Numbered from the stretch's first letter, positions 23,447-31,680 are shown. The stretch is 33,047 nt of DNA from Paenibacillus tianmuensis (GCF_900100345.1 NZ_FMTT01000058.1:1-33047), one strand, 5' to 3'. Notes: generated from the letters alone by a model not told the origin. A program made the numbers and translations.

Positions 23447-23460
23447 CCTATAACTGCCTG

Positions 23461-23643
23461 TCATTTTTCTTCTTTCCGCCCGTCCAGGTGCAAATCCTCC
23501 AGCGTATACTTATGATTCCATAAATATTCCATATCGTAATCCGTTGTATCGCGCAAAACGAACTCCAGCAGCGCAGCCATAAAAGCGACAATGATCATGC
23601 CGAGCAGCATCAGGCACATGAGAAACGAGATCGTATGGACCAA
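23461..23643 (-). CDS. Small single-pass membrane protein
   Basis: The 60-residue protein has one long hydrophobic segment (about 5-30) followed by a charged tail (TTDYDMEYLWNHKYTLEDLHLDGRKEEK). I do not recognise a family. The start is TTG 23643, with AGGAAAGGA about 11 bases upstream, and no better start is seen. The well-formed terminator just after the stop and its own spacing from neighbours suggest a real gene. It would act in the cell membrane with the charged tail probably outside or cytoplasmic; topology is not clear. Confidence 0.55.
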   Translation of the reverse strand: MVHTISFLMCLMLLGMIIVAFMAALLEFVLRDTTDYDMEYLWNHKYTLEDLHLDGRKEEK

Positions 23644-23706
23644 TAGGATCGCATCCTTTCCTGCCGTATGCTACCAGTTTATGAACGTTTCGCGAAAAAA
23701 TGATAG

Positions 23707-23744
23707 AAAAGCAAAACGAAGGCTTCCCGACTGGGTTGCCTTCG
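23707..23744 (-). terminator. Terminator of the MarR gene
   Basis: CGAAGGC (23738-23744) and GCCTTCG (23717-23723) pair on the minus strand and are followed by TTTTGCTTTT. Confidence 0.75.
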
Positions 23745-23748
23745 CCGC

Positions 23749-24186
23749 TTACACGTTCACTTCTTGCTTTTCAGTCAATATCGTTTTGCAGATGCGGGTC
23801 AATTGTTTAATGTCCTCGTCGGGCAGCTTTCCGAAATATTCCTCGACGACTCGCTGGCGGTGCAGGCGAAGCTCCTCGATAATTTCTTTTCCCTTCTCGG
23901 TAATCTCCATATAGACCACTCTCCGGTCTTCTTCGGAGCGGGTTCTTTCGGCGAACCCGCCGGAAATCAGCTTATCGGAAAGCGATGTCACCGCGCCCGA
24001 CGTGATCCAGAGCGCGTCGGCGATTTGTGAGACTTTCAGCGGACCTTCGTTTTGCAATTTTTCCAGAATAACCGCTTGGGAGGCGGAGACCCCGTGCGCT
24101 TCAAAGCGGGTCCATCTGGCTTTCACTTTGCGAAACATTAAGCGGAACGCTTCCTCCAGCTCATATAAATCTTGTCGGTGTACCAT
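23749..24186 (-). CDS. MarR-family transcriptional regulator
   Basis: The 145-residue protein has the MarR winged-helix fold: VSASQAVILEKLQNEGPLKVSQIADALWITSGAVTSLSDKLISGGF (helices and recognition helix) and the wing TRSEEDRRVVYMEITEKGKEI with the conserved DRR. Helices at both ends form the dimer interface. ATG 24186 follows AAGGGGG. A perfect palindrome lies just upstream. It is divergent from a truncated gene at 24357, which may be the remains of its target operon; such regulators usually control efflux pumps. Confidence 0.9.
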   Translation of the reverse strand: MVHRQDLYELEEAFRLMFRKVKARWTRFEAHGVSASQAVILEKLQNEGPLKVSQIADALWITSGAVTSLSDKLISGGFAERTRSEEDRRVVYMEITEKGKEIIEELRLHRQRVVEEYFGKLPDEDIKQLTRICKTILTEKQEVNV

Positions 24187-24200
24187 AATAGCCCCCTTAA

Positions 24201-24213
24201 TTTACCCGGTAAA
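24201..24213 (-). promoter_or_regulatory. MarR-type palindromic operator
   Basis: TTTACC-C-GGTAAA is a perfect palindrome 15 bases before the marR start. A minus-strand promoter TTGTCG-18-TAAATT would have it between -35 and -10, so autorepression is likely. Confidence 0.55.
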
Positions 24214-24356
24214 AATAGAGTTCGACAAAATATTAAGTAATACGCAAGTCCCCCACTTTGGTTTCAAAAAGTTTTCCGCACTCTGGGCTGCCATGTCCAC
24301 GCTGGTTTAAGTATGCAGACACCGATACGGGACCTTAGGAAAGGAGCTTCATCCGA

Positions 24357-24443
24357 ATGAAGAAAAAGATCATTATGCTGACCGTACTAGCTTTGGTGGG
24401 TCGCATTCAGACTTGGCATAAAGTTCCGCTTGCAAGGTCTTGA
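24357..24443 (+). pseudogene. Truncated 5' end of a secreted or membrane-anchored protein gene
   Basis: AAAGGAG precedes ATG 24357, which reads MKKKIIMLTVLALV, a clear signal-peptide or membrane-anchor start. After about 14 residues the frame continues into the arm of a terminator and stops at 24443. The rest of the gene is missing. Beside a divergent MarR regulator, the start is reminiscent of an efflux membrane-fusion protein, but that is inference. The intergenic stretch 24214-24356 holds no other named feature. Confidence 0.6.
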
Positions 24444-24469
24444 GAAGACTTTGCGGGCGGGACTTTTTT
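24420..24469 (+). terminator. Long terminator inside/after the truncated gene
   Basis: AAGTTCCGC and GCGGGACTT form the outer stem, GCAAGGTCTT and AAGACTTTGC the inner one, with T6 behind. It probably ended the lost operon. Confidence 0.85.
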
Positions 24470-24505
24470 CGTAGGGGCATGAGGCGGAGAGCGGGGCCTT
24501 TTCGA

Positions 24506-24534
24506 TTTACGCTTTGCGGAAAAAACGGTATGAT
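24506..24534 (+). promoter_or_regulatory. SigmaA-type promoter of the dehydrogenase gene
   Basis: TTTACG (24506-24511), 17 bases, TATGAT (24529-24534). The predicted start near 24541 lies about 70 bases before the ATG. Confidence 0.45.
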
Positions 24535-24611
24535 GGAGATACTTAGGTCGCGCTCTTCCTTGACGGATGATCGGGCGGAACGGGACTTTAGGGCTGACAT
24601 GGAGGTTTGGA

Positions 24612-25574
24612 ATGGAACAGATTGTCGTACTTGACGGCTATACGCTGAATCCCGGCGATCTGAGCTGGGAAGAGCTGGAACGATTGGGATCGGTTGCTGT
24701 GTACGACCGGACGCCGGTCGAGGAGATTGCAGATCGGGCCAAAGACGCCGGTATCGTGTTGACGAACAAGACGCCGCTATCTGCGGATACGATTGCGCGG
24801 CTGCCGAATCTTCGCTACATCGGGGTGCTGGCGACGGGCTACAACATTATCGATACCGAAGCGGCGGCGGCGCGAGGCATTGTCGTAACCAACGTGCCGG
24901 CTTACGGCACGCAAGGGGTGGCGCAGTTCGTGTTCGCCCTGCTGCTGGAGCTGTGCCAGCACGTCGGGCGGCACGACGAAGCGGTGAAATCCGGGGAATG
25001 GAGCGCTTCCCCGGATTTCAGCTTCACGAAGACGCCGCTCGTGGAGCTGGCGGGGAAAACGATGGGCCTGATCGGGCTCGGCCGCATCGGGCGGCAAACC
25101 GCGCGCATCGCCGAAGCGTTCGGCATGCGCGTCATCGCCGTCGGCAGCGGACGCACCCATTCCACCCCCGTGGAGGGGGTGGAATGGGTGACGCTGCCGG
25201 AGCTGCTGCGGCAGGCTGACGTCATCAGCCTGCACTGCCCGCTCACGCCCGCGACGCACGGGCTGATCAACCAAGACCGCATCGCCCTCATGAAGCCTTC
25301 GGCGATGCTGATCAACACCGCCCGCGGCCCGCTCGTCGTCGAGAGCGATCTGGCCGCGGCGCTGCGCGAAGGCCGCCTCGCGGGCGCGGGTCTGGACGTG
25401 CTGTCGGCAGAGCCGCCGCACCCGGACAACCCGCTGCTCGCGGCCCCGAACTGCATCGTTACCCCGCATATCGCTTGGGCGACGAAGGAAGCGCGGGCCC
25501 GCCTGATGGACACGGCGTGCGCAAATGTCCGGGCTTTCCTCGAAGGAAAGCCTGTTCATACGGTGCCGCAATAG
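24612..25574 (+). CDS. D-2-hydroxyacid dehydrogenase (glycerate/hydroxypyruvate type)
   Basis: The 320-residue cytoplasmic enzyme has the family layout: split substrate domain (1-105 and the C-terminal end) around an NAD domain. Visible are GLIGLGRIGRQTA (GxGxxG), the catalytic Arg in NTARGPLV, the Glu in SAEPPHPDNPL and the His in TPHIAWAT. These reduce 2-keto acids such as hydroxypyruvate or glyoxylate with NAD(P)H. ATG 24612 has GGAGG six bases upstream; an earlier start at 24567 has none. It precedes a DeoR regulator and a ROK kinase, so a sugar or sugar-acid pathway is likely. Confidence 0.92.
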   Translation: MEQIVVLDGYTLNPGDLSWEELERLGSVAVYDRTPVEEIADRAKDAGIVLTNKTPLSADTIARLPNLRYIGVLATGYNIIDTEAAAARGIVVTNVPAYGTQGVAQFVFALLLELCQHVGRHDEAVKSGEWSASPDFSFTKTPLVELAGKTMGLIGLGRIGRQTARIAEAFGMRVIAVGSGRTHSTPVEGVEWVTLPELLRQADVISLHCPLTPATHGLINQDRIALMKPSAMLINTARGPLVVESDLAAALREGRLAGAGLDVLSAEPPHPDNPLLAAPNCIVTPHIAWATKEARARLMDTACANVRAFLEGKPVHTVPQ

Positions 25575-25606
25575 CCGGCTCTTACTTTCCGTTTGATTGA
25601 AATTGA

Positions 25607-25635
25607 TTGATATCGTCAAAAAAATGATTTATTAT
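25607..25635 (+). promoter_or_regulatory. SigmaA-type promoter of the DeoR gene
   Basis: TTGATA (25607-25612), 17 bases, TATTAT (25630-25635), in an AT-rich gap with two direct GATTGA repeats nearby (25594-25609) that might bind the regulator. Confidence 0.55.
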
Positions 25636-25692
25636 TTCATTAGATTGTCAAGCGAGTTTGGCAAACGGATGGGAACGACGGGAGGGGATGCC

Positions 25693-26502
25693 ATGAGCGG
25701 CAAGATGCTCAGCAAGGGCGACCGGCGGCGCGAGCAGATTATGAACTTGCTGAAACGCCAAGGAAAAATTACGATTCAAGAGATCATTGACAAGTTCGCA
25801 TGCTCGGAAGCGACCGCCCGGCGCGACTTAGACCTGCTGGAGAAGCAGGGCGGGCTGATCCGCAGCCTGGGCGGCGCGCAGTTGGATACGCCATCTCCGT
25901 CTGCCGGCAGGGAAGTCCCCTTCAACGAGAAGAAGGAGCTGCTGTGGCTGGAAAAGGAAGCCATTGCGGCCAAGGCCGCTTCACTGGTGGAGGAAGGCGA
26001 CGTCATCGGGCTGAGCGGGGGCACGACCACGTTTCTAATCGCCCGGGAGCTCAAGCTGCGCAGGGGCATTACCGTCGTGACCAACGCGGTGAACATCGCC
26101 ATGGAGTTGTCCGAGAGCGACGGCATTCAGGTGGTATTAACCGGCGGAGTGATGCGGAGCAACAGCTTCGAACTGTGTGGCCCGCTTGCGGAGAAAATTG
26201 TGGACAGCGTCAACATCGGCATGATGTTTCTGGGTGTGGACGGCGTTACCGAGGAGCAGGGCTTGACCACCTTCTCCGAGCAGGAAGCCGATATCGCCCG
26301 GCTGATGCTGAAGCGGTCGCGCCGAACGGTTGCCGTCTTCGACCATACGAAGGTCGGCCGGACTTCGCTGTTCAGCATCGCGCCGCTGACGGCCGTGCAG
26401 GGCTGCATGACGAACCAGCCGGCCGATGAGAAGCTGAAGCGGCATTTGGAAGAGCAGGGGATCGCGCTGTACTTGGCGGAGCTCGCAACTCCCGTCCTCT
26501 GA
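25693..26502 (+). CDS. DeoR-family transcriptional regulator of sugar metabolism
   Basis: The 269-residue protein has the DeoR N-terminal winged helix (about 6-62, RREQIMNLLKRQGKITIQEI and SEATARRDLDLLEKQGGL) and the DeoR C-terminal sensor (about 85-250) with GDVIGLSGGTTT, which binds sugar phosphates, and the VFDHTKVGRTSLF segment. ATG 25693 has GGAGGGG five bases before it; starts further upstream lie in the promoter region and lack a site. It probably represses itself and the ROK kinase 44 bases downstream, using a phosphorylated sugar as inducer. Confidence 0.9.
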   Translation: MSGKMLSKGDRRREQIMNLLKRQGKITIQEIIDKFACSEATARRDLDLLEKQGGLIRSLGGAQLDTPSPSAGREVPFNEKKELLWLEKEAIAAKAASLVEEGDVIGLSGGTTTFLIARELKLRRGITVVTNAVNIAMELSESDGIQVVLTGGVMRSNSFELCGPLAEKIVDSVNIGMMFLGVDGVTEEQGLTTFSEQEADIARLMLKRSRRTVAVFDHTKVGRTSLFSIAPLTAVQGCMTNQPADEKLKRHLEEQGIALYLAELATPVL

Positions 26503-26546
26503 TGGGGAGATTACTAGAGCGAAACGCATAGAAAAGAGGAGATCCG

Positions 26547-27518
26547 GTGAAACATTACGTAGGAATCGATATCGGCGGTACCAATATGGTTTGCGGTTTG
26601 ACGGACGAGACGGGACAGACGCTGCGCATGACGAAGGTGGCGACCGAGCCGCAGCGGGGAAGCGATGATGTGATTGCGCGGCTGGGGAAAGCTGTGAGCG
26701 GATTGATCGCGGAAGCGGGCGTATCGCCGGAGGCGGTCGGCATCGGCATTCCCGGCTTTGTCGATCATGTGAACGGCGTGTCGCTATTCGCCGCCAACCT
26801 TGGCTGGAAATGCGTCCCGGTTACGTCGGAGCTGAGCAAGCATCTCGGCGGAATGCCCGTTTACCTCAACCACGATGTGCGGATGTATGTGTATGGCGAG
26901 GCGGTAGCCGGGGCAGGACAAGGCTACAAGCACGTGTTCGGCCTTACGGTCGGGACGGGGCTCGCAGCGGCGATGGTGAACGAAGGCAGGCTGTATTACG
27001 GCAGCGGCGGACGCGCCGGCGAATTCGGACACATCCCGGTTCCGGGCCTTGACTATCCTTGCAATTGCGGGATGACCGGATGCCTGGAGACGGCCGTTTC
27101 GGCAACGGGCATTGCCCGTCAAGCGAAGGAAGCGGTGCAGCGGGGCGAATCGACGATCTTGGCCGAGCGTTTCTCCGGGGACAACCTTCAGAAGCTGACG
27201 GCCGCGGACGTATCCCGCGCATACGACGAAGGAGACCCTGCGGCGATTGCCGTGATGGAACGTACGGGGACGCTGCTCGGCCGGGGTTTGGCTGCAGTGA
27301 TTCCGATGTTCAGCCCGGAGGCGATCGTGATCGGCGGCGGCGGGTCGCTGGCGGGCGAGCGATTGTTCGCGCCGATGCGCAAGGAAATCGAGCGATCCAC
27401 GCTTTCGTTCTATCTGGACGATCTCGTCATCAAGCCTGCGGAACGGATTGAAGATGCGGGTATCGTCGGCAGCGCGCTGTATGCGAAGCAGCGTCTAAAC
27501 GGAACCGATATTGTATAA
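26547..27518 (+). CDS. ROK-family sugar kinase
   Basis: The 323-residue cytoplasmic kinase has the ATP site GIDIGGTNMVCGL at the N-terminus, the catalytic aspartate in LNHDVRMYVYGE, the phosphate-binding GLTVGTGLAAAMV and the ROK zinc motif GHIPV...CNCGMTGCLET. The closing adenosine loop is VIGGGGSL. Known substrates in the family include glucose, fructose, allose and N-acetyl sugars; no choice can be made here. GTG 26547 follows AGAGGAGATCC. It is downstream of DeoR and likely in the same transcript, giving a regulator-kinase pair. Confidence 0.92.
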   Translation: MKHYVGIDIGGTNMVCGLTDETGQTLRMTKVATEPQRGSDDVIARLGKAVSGLIAEAGVSPEAVGIGIPGFVDHVNGVSLFAANLGWKCVPVTSELSKHLGGMPVYLNHDVRMYVYGEAVAGAGQGYKHVFGLTVGTGLAAAMVNEGRLYYGSGGRAGEFGHIPVPGLDYPCNCGMTGCLETAVSATGIARQAKEAVQRGESTILAERFSGDNLQKLTAADVSRAYDEGDPAAIAVMERTGTLLGRGLAAVIPMFSPEAIVIGGGGSLAGERLFAPMRKEIERSTLSFYLDDLVIKPAERIEDAGIVGSALYAKQRLNGTDIV

Positions 27519-27756
27519 GGCCTGGCGCCGAAGCAATCGGGAAACAACAAAAAATGGAACCGTCACTGTCCGGGGGCAGCGTGCGGTTCCATTTCTTTTT
27601 GTGCTTATCTATTAAACGTCTTTGTTTCTCGTTCAGCGTCGGGGTCGTGCGTTCGACGGGAACGACGCCGTGCCAGTTTCCGCGGTTCAACTCGGGATTG
27701 CGAGAGCCTTCGCGCTCCAGCTTCCGCCGTTTTTTCCATGCTTGACTTTTGGCCAT
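27430..27756 (-). CDS. Small conserved basic protein, YqkK-like, with extended C-terminus
   Basis: The first 65 or so residues are very basic (MAKSQAWKKRRKLEREGSRN, then NPELNRGNWHGV and LNEKQRRLIDKHKKKWN) and recall the YqkK-type small proteins of Bacilli, which are about 70 residues long. Here the frame runs on to 108 residues through the ROK terminator and 89 bases into the end of the ROK gene. The extra part (after DSDGS) looks unlike a selected sequence, so the natural stop may have been lost. ATG 27756 has GGAGG seven bases upstream. Function unknown. Confidence 0.6.
   Translation of the reverse strand: MAKSQAWKKRRKLEREGSRNPELNRGNWHGVVPVERTTPTLNEKQRRLIDKHKKKWNRTLPPDSDGSIFCCFPIASAPGLIQYRFRLDAASHTARCRRYPHLQSVPQA
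27552..27600 (+). terminator. Terminator of the ROK kinase gene
   Basis: AAATGGAACCG and CGGTTCCATTT form a perfect 11-base stem with a 21-base loop and a T-rich tract. It lies inside the 3' part of the convergent minus-strand frame at 27430-27756. Confidence 0.85.
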
Positions 27757-27930
27757 GTCGGCACCTCCTGAATGGGTAATCCATTCTATTATACGCTTCT
27801 TGAAGGACGATGACCAGACGGCGGGAGTTTGACAGTTTTGCGGCGAACCGTGTAACTTGTTGTACCGCTTCTTCTTTCATGGTAACCTTGGAAGGGATAA
27901 ACATGCGACTGAACAGGAGTGGAACTTGCC

Positions 27931-28251
27931 TTGACATACGATGCGATTTACTGGCTCATGCTGGGAGCCGGGTTTGTATTAACGGGACTCGTTGGGGTTC
28001 TTATGATGTGGAAGACGGAAAAGCTTCTGCTTTCGTTTCTGGTGGGGACGGTGGTCAACGTTCTGCTGACGGCCGGTGCGTTCTGGTGGTGGTCGTCGGC
28101 TTTTACGGGCTCCGAACAGCAGTTTTCCCGGATGTTCGGTCTGTTCGGACTGGGCGTTTCGTTTGCAAATAATGAGGTGCTGCTGTTTTTCACTCAACTG
28201 ATCATGAAGAAAAAAATCGGCGGCGACCCGGCTCCAGACGCAGATGCCTAG
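27931..28251 (+). CDS. Small membrane protein, three membrane segments
   Basis: The 106-residue product has hydrophobic segments near 3-26, 36-56 and 70-92 and a polar tail (MKKKIGGDPAPDADA). I do not recognise a family. TTG 27931 is taken as the start because CAGGAG ends 11 bases before it; GTG 27919 overlaps that site. It is monocistronic, upstream of a Pho-type promoter that does not drive it. Function unknown. Confidence 0.6.
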   Translation: MTYDAIYWLMLGAGFVLTGLVGVLMMWKTEKLLLSFLVGTVVNVLLTAGAFWWWSSAFTGSEQQFSRMFGLFGLGVSFANNEVLLFFTQLIMKKKIGGDPAPDADA

Positions 28252-28269
28252 TTACGGCAACCATACAAA

Positions 28270-28324
28270 TGTAACAAAACTGTAATCTGAATTTCATCCT
28301 GCGTTAACGTTCCTTGCCTATAAT
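28270..28324 (+). promoter_or_regulatory. Pho box (four 11-bp repeats) with -10 element
   Basis: Four heptamers, TGTAACA (28270), TGTAATC (28281), TTTCATC (28292) and GTTAACG (28303), start exactly 11 bases apart, as in PhoB/PhoP direct-repeat sites. A perfect TATAAT follows at 28319-28324 with no -35, as is usual for PhoP-activated promoters. No coding gene lies behind it on this strand. Confidence 0.65.
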
Positions 28325-28362
28325 AACAATTGACCCCCTTTTTAATATATACACTCCTTGAC

Positions 28363-28399
28363 AGCCTGCAATCCCGAAGATTGCAGGCTCTTTGTTTTT
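28363..28399 (+). terminator. Terminator 40 bases after the Pho-type promoter start
   Basis: AGCCTGCAATC and GATTGCAGGCT form a perfect 11-base stem with a 5-base loop, then CTTTGTTTTT. It terminates plus-strand transcripts. The predicted start near 28331 would give an RNA of about 70 bases. Confidence 0.85.
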
Positions 28400-28409
28400 G
28401 ATATTTCGT

Positions 28410-29783
28410 TTATATCCTTTGAACCATGCTTTCGTCGTAGCCACTTCCGGCCATCAGCGGGTTCGAGGTCAGCTCCGGATTGTGGAAGCTGAACGACGGG
28501 TATCTCCGGCACACTTCGTTTGCGGAGATAGCGATCATTTTCGGCGTCAGCAGCGCGGTCTTCGTGTCCAGTCTTCGCTTGCCCTGCGGGTGGATGACGT
28601 ACAGCAGCCACCGTAAGTAAAGCTTGGAACAAAATAAAAAGATGCCCTTGGGCAGATCGGAGACGGTAAATCCGAGCTGGGAAGCGCCGCGATGGATGAT
28701 CGAGACGCCGTATAAGCCTTTTACGTCACGGAGCGTCGGATCGCTAGCCAGCCGCTCGGATACGTGCGGCATGCACCGCTCCATTGTGCGGATCAATTGC
28801 ACGGCCAACTGCATCGTTGATCTGGTCTTCATCCCAAAGCCGAGCAGCGTCGCATTGTCGAGGTGCAGCTCTATAACGCGGTCGCCCGGTTCGATGAATT
28901 GTCCGTCATTCAACGGAATCCGTTTGCCATGATACCGGCACACCCGAAACTGAAGCAGCGCGTTAAACGGGTCGATCGGCCGCACCTGAAGCAGCCACTG
29001 AAAGAACCGTTCCCACTGCAGCCAGACCGCGGCAATCCATCGTTTCCGCTTCGGCCGGTCCACAGGTAAGCGATCCTCCGGCTCGTTCAGCGGAAACCGC
29101 TCGTCGATCCGGACGAACGTAAAGCCGTGACGCGCCGTTTCCGTCAAAAATTCATCGAGCGCGGCGATCATGAGCTCCGGCGCATCCGGGTCCGCCCCGA
29201 GCGTATCGCCGCTGTCATGAAGCACGATCACCGAACCGCTCTGAAGCTGAGCAAACAACCGCTTCTTAATGGTCTCCTTACCCGTCCGGTTGAGCCAATC
29301 CCCGACAATAAGCGACCAGAGCACGATGTGGAATCGCCGGGACAGGAAAAAGTCAAAGATGTTCACAACCCCCCAAGGCGGGCGGTAAAATTGAGGGGAC
29401 TTGCCAGTAATTTTCTCGATCGCCTCGGCGGTCCGGTTAATTTGCTTTCTAACCTTCCAAGGCATCATCAAGGCATTGGTACGGTGGACATAATTGTGAA
29501 CCCCAATCAGGTGGCCCTCGTTGTGCATGCGTAGAATCGATTCGGGGTAACGCTCAGCTTTGGACCCGAGCACGAAGAAGGTGGCTTTGACGCCGTGCCG
29601 TGCCAGCAGGTCGAGCAGAATCGGCGTATATTTCGGGTCCGGACCGTCATCGAAGGTGAGCGCAATGCCATGCTCGGTGTTTTCTTTCGGATACGCGCCC
29701 AGCGAGAAGACGCGCATGAGAAATGTAGGGATCAGTGTATATAAGGTAAGGACAATAACGAGGATCGTGATCGACTCAGCCAT
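28410..29783 (-). CDS. Polysaccharide deacetylase (CE4/NodB) fused to a YkoP-like domain
   Basis: The 457-residue protein has an N-terminal membrane segment (about 5-25), a NodB domain (about 38-245) and a C-terminal YkoP-like domain (about 265-435). NodB motifs are intact: TFDDGPD with D45 and D46, HNYVH with H96 and H100, RPPWG and VLHDSGD. Such enzymes remove acetyl groups from N-acetylglucosamine polymers outside the membrane. The C-terminal domain accompanies MGDG-synthase-like glycosyltransferases in Bacilli (ykoN/ykoP genes), and one lies upstream here, with an MFS remnant between. ATG 29783 lacks a strong ribosome site (AATGGAA). Confidence 0.85.
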   Translation of the reverse strand: MAESITILVIVLTLYTLIPTFLMRVFSLGAYPKENTEHGIALTFDDGPDPKYTPILLDLLARHGVKATFFVLGSKAERYPESILRMHNEGHLIGVHNYVHRTNALMMPWKVRKQINRTAEAIEKITGKSPQFYRPPWGVVNIFDFFLSRRFHIVLWSLIVGDWLNRTGKETIKKRLFAQLQSGSVIVLHDSGDTLGADPDAPELMIAALDEFLTETARHGFTFVRIDERFPLNEPEDRLPVDRPKRKRWIAAVWLQWERFFQWLLQVRPIDPFNALLQFRVCRYHGKRIPLNDGQFIEPGDRVIELHLDNATLLGFGMKTRSTMQLAVQLIRTMERCMPHVSERLASDPTLRDVKGLYGVSIIHRGASQLGFTVSDLPKGIFLFCSKLYLRWLLYVIHPQGKRRLDTKTALLTPKMIAISANEVCRRYPSFSFHNPELTSNPLMAGSGYDESMVQRI

Positions 29784-29869
29784 GTTCCATTACTCTTTCT
29801 ACAGGAACGAAACCATAAAACAAAACAATCCCCCCTAACAGAGCTGCACTTGTCAATATGGCGGCCGGT

Positions 29870-30342
29870 TCATAGAAACGTGGTGGCGAGCCATCCGCCG
29901 ATCACCGGACCGATGGCGACACCGATCCCTTCCACACTCGAAAACAATCCCCACCCGAGGCCCTGCTGGTTTTTCGGTACATAGTCCGCCAAAAGGGCGT
30001 TCCATGCGGGAAGGACGCGGAGTAGGCAAAGCCGGACCCTAACCTGACCAGCCATATCGTATAAAGGATACCCATTTGGGACGCTCGATTCTCTTCCTTA
30101 ATTTTACTGAGACAGACAAGCCATACCGGAGAGACGCCAATGCCAAATACGGCGGCGCTGATAACGGCCACGGTAAGACCAAGGATGCCCGTCGCATAGG
30201 TTGGCAAAAAGGAGACCAGATAGGCGCCCCGAACGAATTCGACCAAAAACAAAATGAGTGCAAGCGGCAGTACGTCTTTGTCCATTGCAATTTTTCGCAG
30301 CACCTGACCTATGCACCTCCGGGATGACGAGCAAAAATACAA
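29870..30342 (-). pseudogene. MFS transporter remnant with internal deletion and frameshifts
   Basis: Two frames together cover parts of a major facilitator transporter. One holds KIAMDKDVLPLALILFLVEF (a first helix) and a second helix, then jumps to KEENRASQMGILYTIWLVR; the other holds LPAWNALLADYVPKNQQG and GPVIGGWLATTFL, the helix 5 region. The order of pieces and the loss of most helices show that the gene is broken. It sits between the deacetylase and the glycosyltransferase genes, where intact relatives may carry a transporter. Confidence 0.75.
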
Positions 30343-30351
30343 GTTTCCGTT

Positions 30352-31491
30352 CTAGCCGAAAAGTTCGGTATTGGTCCGGGAGAGACCTTCGAGCACATCC
30401 GAGACGACCGCCTCCGCCGCATCTCCGCTGTACAAATTCTCCATGGCGGCCTTCATTCGTTCCGCTTGTCCGGGGAGAGAGACGATCCGTTTCACAAGCG
30501 AAATCAGCTCATCCGAAGACTGCGCAATTTCGACTGCTCCTTGCTCTGACAAGAAGCGGGCATTTTCCTTCTCCTGGCCGGGGAGGGGGCGGTAGACGAT
30601 AACCGGCAGACGCATGGCCAGAGCTTCCGAGAGTGTAATGCCTCCGGCTTTCGTAATCAAGCACGACGAGACCGCCATAAGCTCGTGAATGTCCTCGACA
30701 TATCCGAGAATGCGGACACGGGGATGACCGGCAAACGATGACTCGATCTGTCCCTTGAGCGGTTTGTTTCTGCCGCACACAATCACAAGCTCGATTTCGT
30801 CCAGTTGGAGCAGCGCGGGCCCCATTCGGCTGATGTGCTTCAGTACGCCGTAGGCTCCGGCCATCAGGAGAACGACGGGCTTGGAAGGCTCCATGCCGTA
30901 CTTCCGGAAGACGTCCTGCGGTCGGATCGGGTCGCTGAATGGGCTGCGGAGCGGGATGCCGCTCACTGCAATACGGTGCTTGGGCACACCGGAAGCAGCA
31001 ACCTGCTGCTTCAACTGCTCCGTGGCTACGTAATATTTATCAATATCCGGATGAATCCAGCGCTGATGAAGGACAAAGTCGGTTAATAGGGTATACGTCC
31101 GGACGGGCGTGCCGTTGGGGGACATCATCCCGGAGACGACCGGCAGCGGGAACGTATAAATAATCGCATCGGGCCGTTCGGCCTGCAGCATTTGCTTGAA
31201 TTTGCGCAAACCGAACCGGTTCAGCGATTTGGCAAACGCCGTATCGTGCTTTAAATTCTGAGTAAAATAAAAGCTCCAGCCGTATAAATCCGGCCCCAGG
31301 GTAGAGCTTTTCAGGTAAATGTAACGGGTAACGGCGTTTATACAGGGGTGGGCCTCCGCAAGCAGGTCCACAAGCTTGACCCGGTCGATCCCCAAGCGGG
31401 CAAAACGCTGCTGCAGCGCCTTGGCTGCCTGAAGATGTCCGTCGCCGTAGCTGGCATATAAAATCAAAATAGTTGGATTGGCTTCAGACAT
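30352..31491 (-). CDS. MGDG-synthase-like glycosyltransferase (UgtP/YkoN type, GT28)
   Basis: The 379-residue protein has the two-domain GT-B layout. The N-terminal MGDG-synthase part begins TILILYASYGDGHLQAAKAL (the GxGH loop), and the C-terminal part carries ITKAGGITLSEALAMRLPVIVY, the nucleotide-sugar site. Relatives transfer glucose or galactose to diacylglycerol at the membrane surface; MurG is more distant. ATG 31491 has AAGGTG 12 bases upstream; ATG 31518 has none. It belongs with the deacetylase/YkoP-like gene downstream. Acceptor (lipid or polymer) is not assignable. Confidence 0.85.
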   Translation of the reverse strand: MSEANPTILILYASYGDGHLQAAKALQQRFARLGIDRVKLVDLLAEAHPCINAVTRYIYLKSSTLGPDLYGWSFYFTQNLKHDTAFAKSLNRFGLRKFKQMLQAERPDAIIYTFPLPVVSGMMSPNGTPVRTYTLLTDFVLHQRWIHPDIDKYYVATEQLKQQVAASGVPKHRIAVSGIPLRSPFSDPIRPQDVFRKYGMEPSKPVVLLMAGAYGVLKHISRMGPALLQLDEIELVIVCGRNKPLKGQIESSFAGHPRVRILGYVEDIHELMAVSSCLITKAGGITLSEALAMRLPVIVYRPLPGQEKENARFLSEQGAVEIAQSSDELISLVKRIVSLPGQAERMKAAMENLYSGDAAEAVVSDVLEGLSRTNTELFG

Positions 31492-31680
31492 AGTTTTTTC
31501 ATGCACCTTCGTTCTCATTCAAATTTGCTAAACAATATGTAAAGTTGTATAAGGAGGGGAAGAGGACCCCAACATTATCATATACGAGTTTGCGAAAAGG
31601 TACAAAAAAAATGAGAAGATTTTCTGTTTTGTCCCAAAGGAAACCCTATTCATCCGGAGGGCAACTTAGGCACAAAGCCC

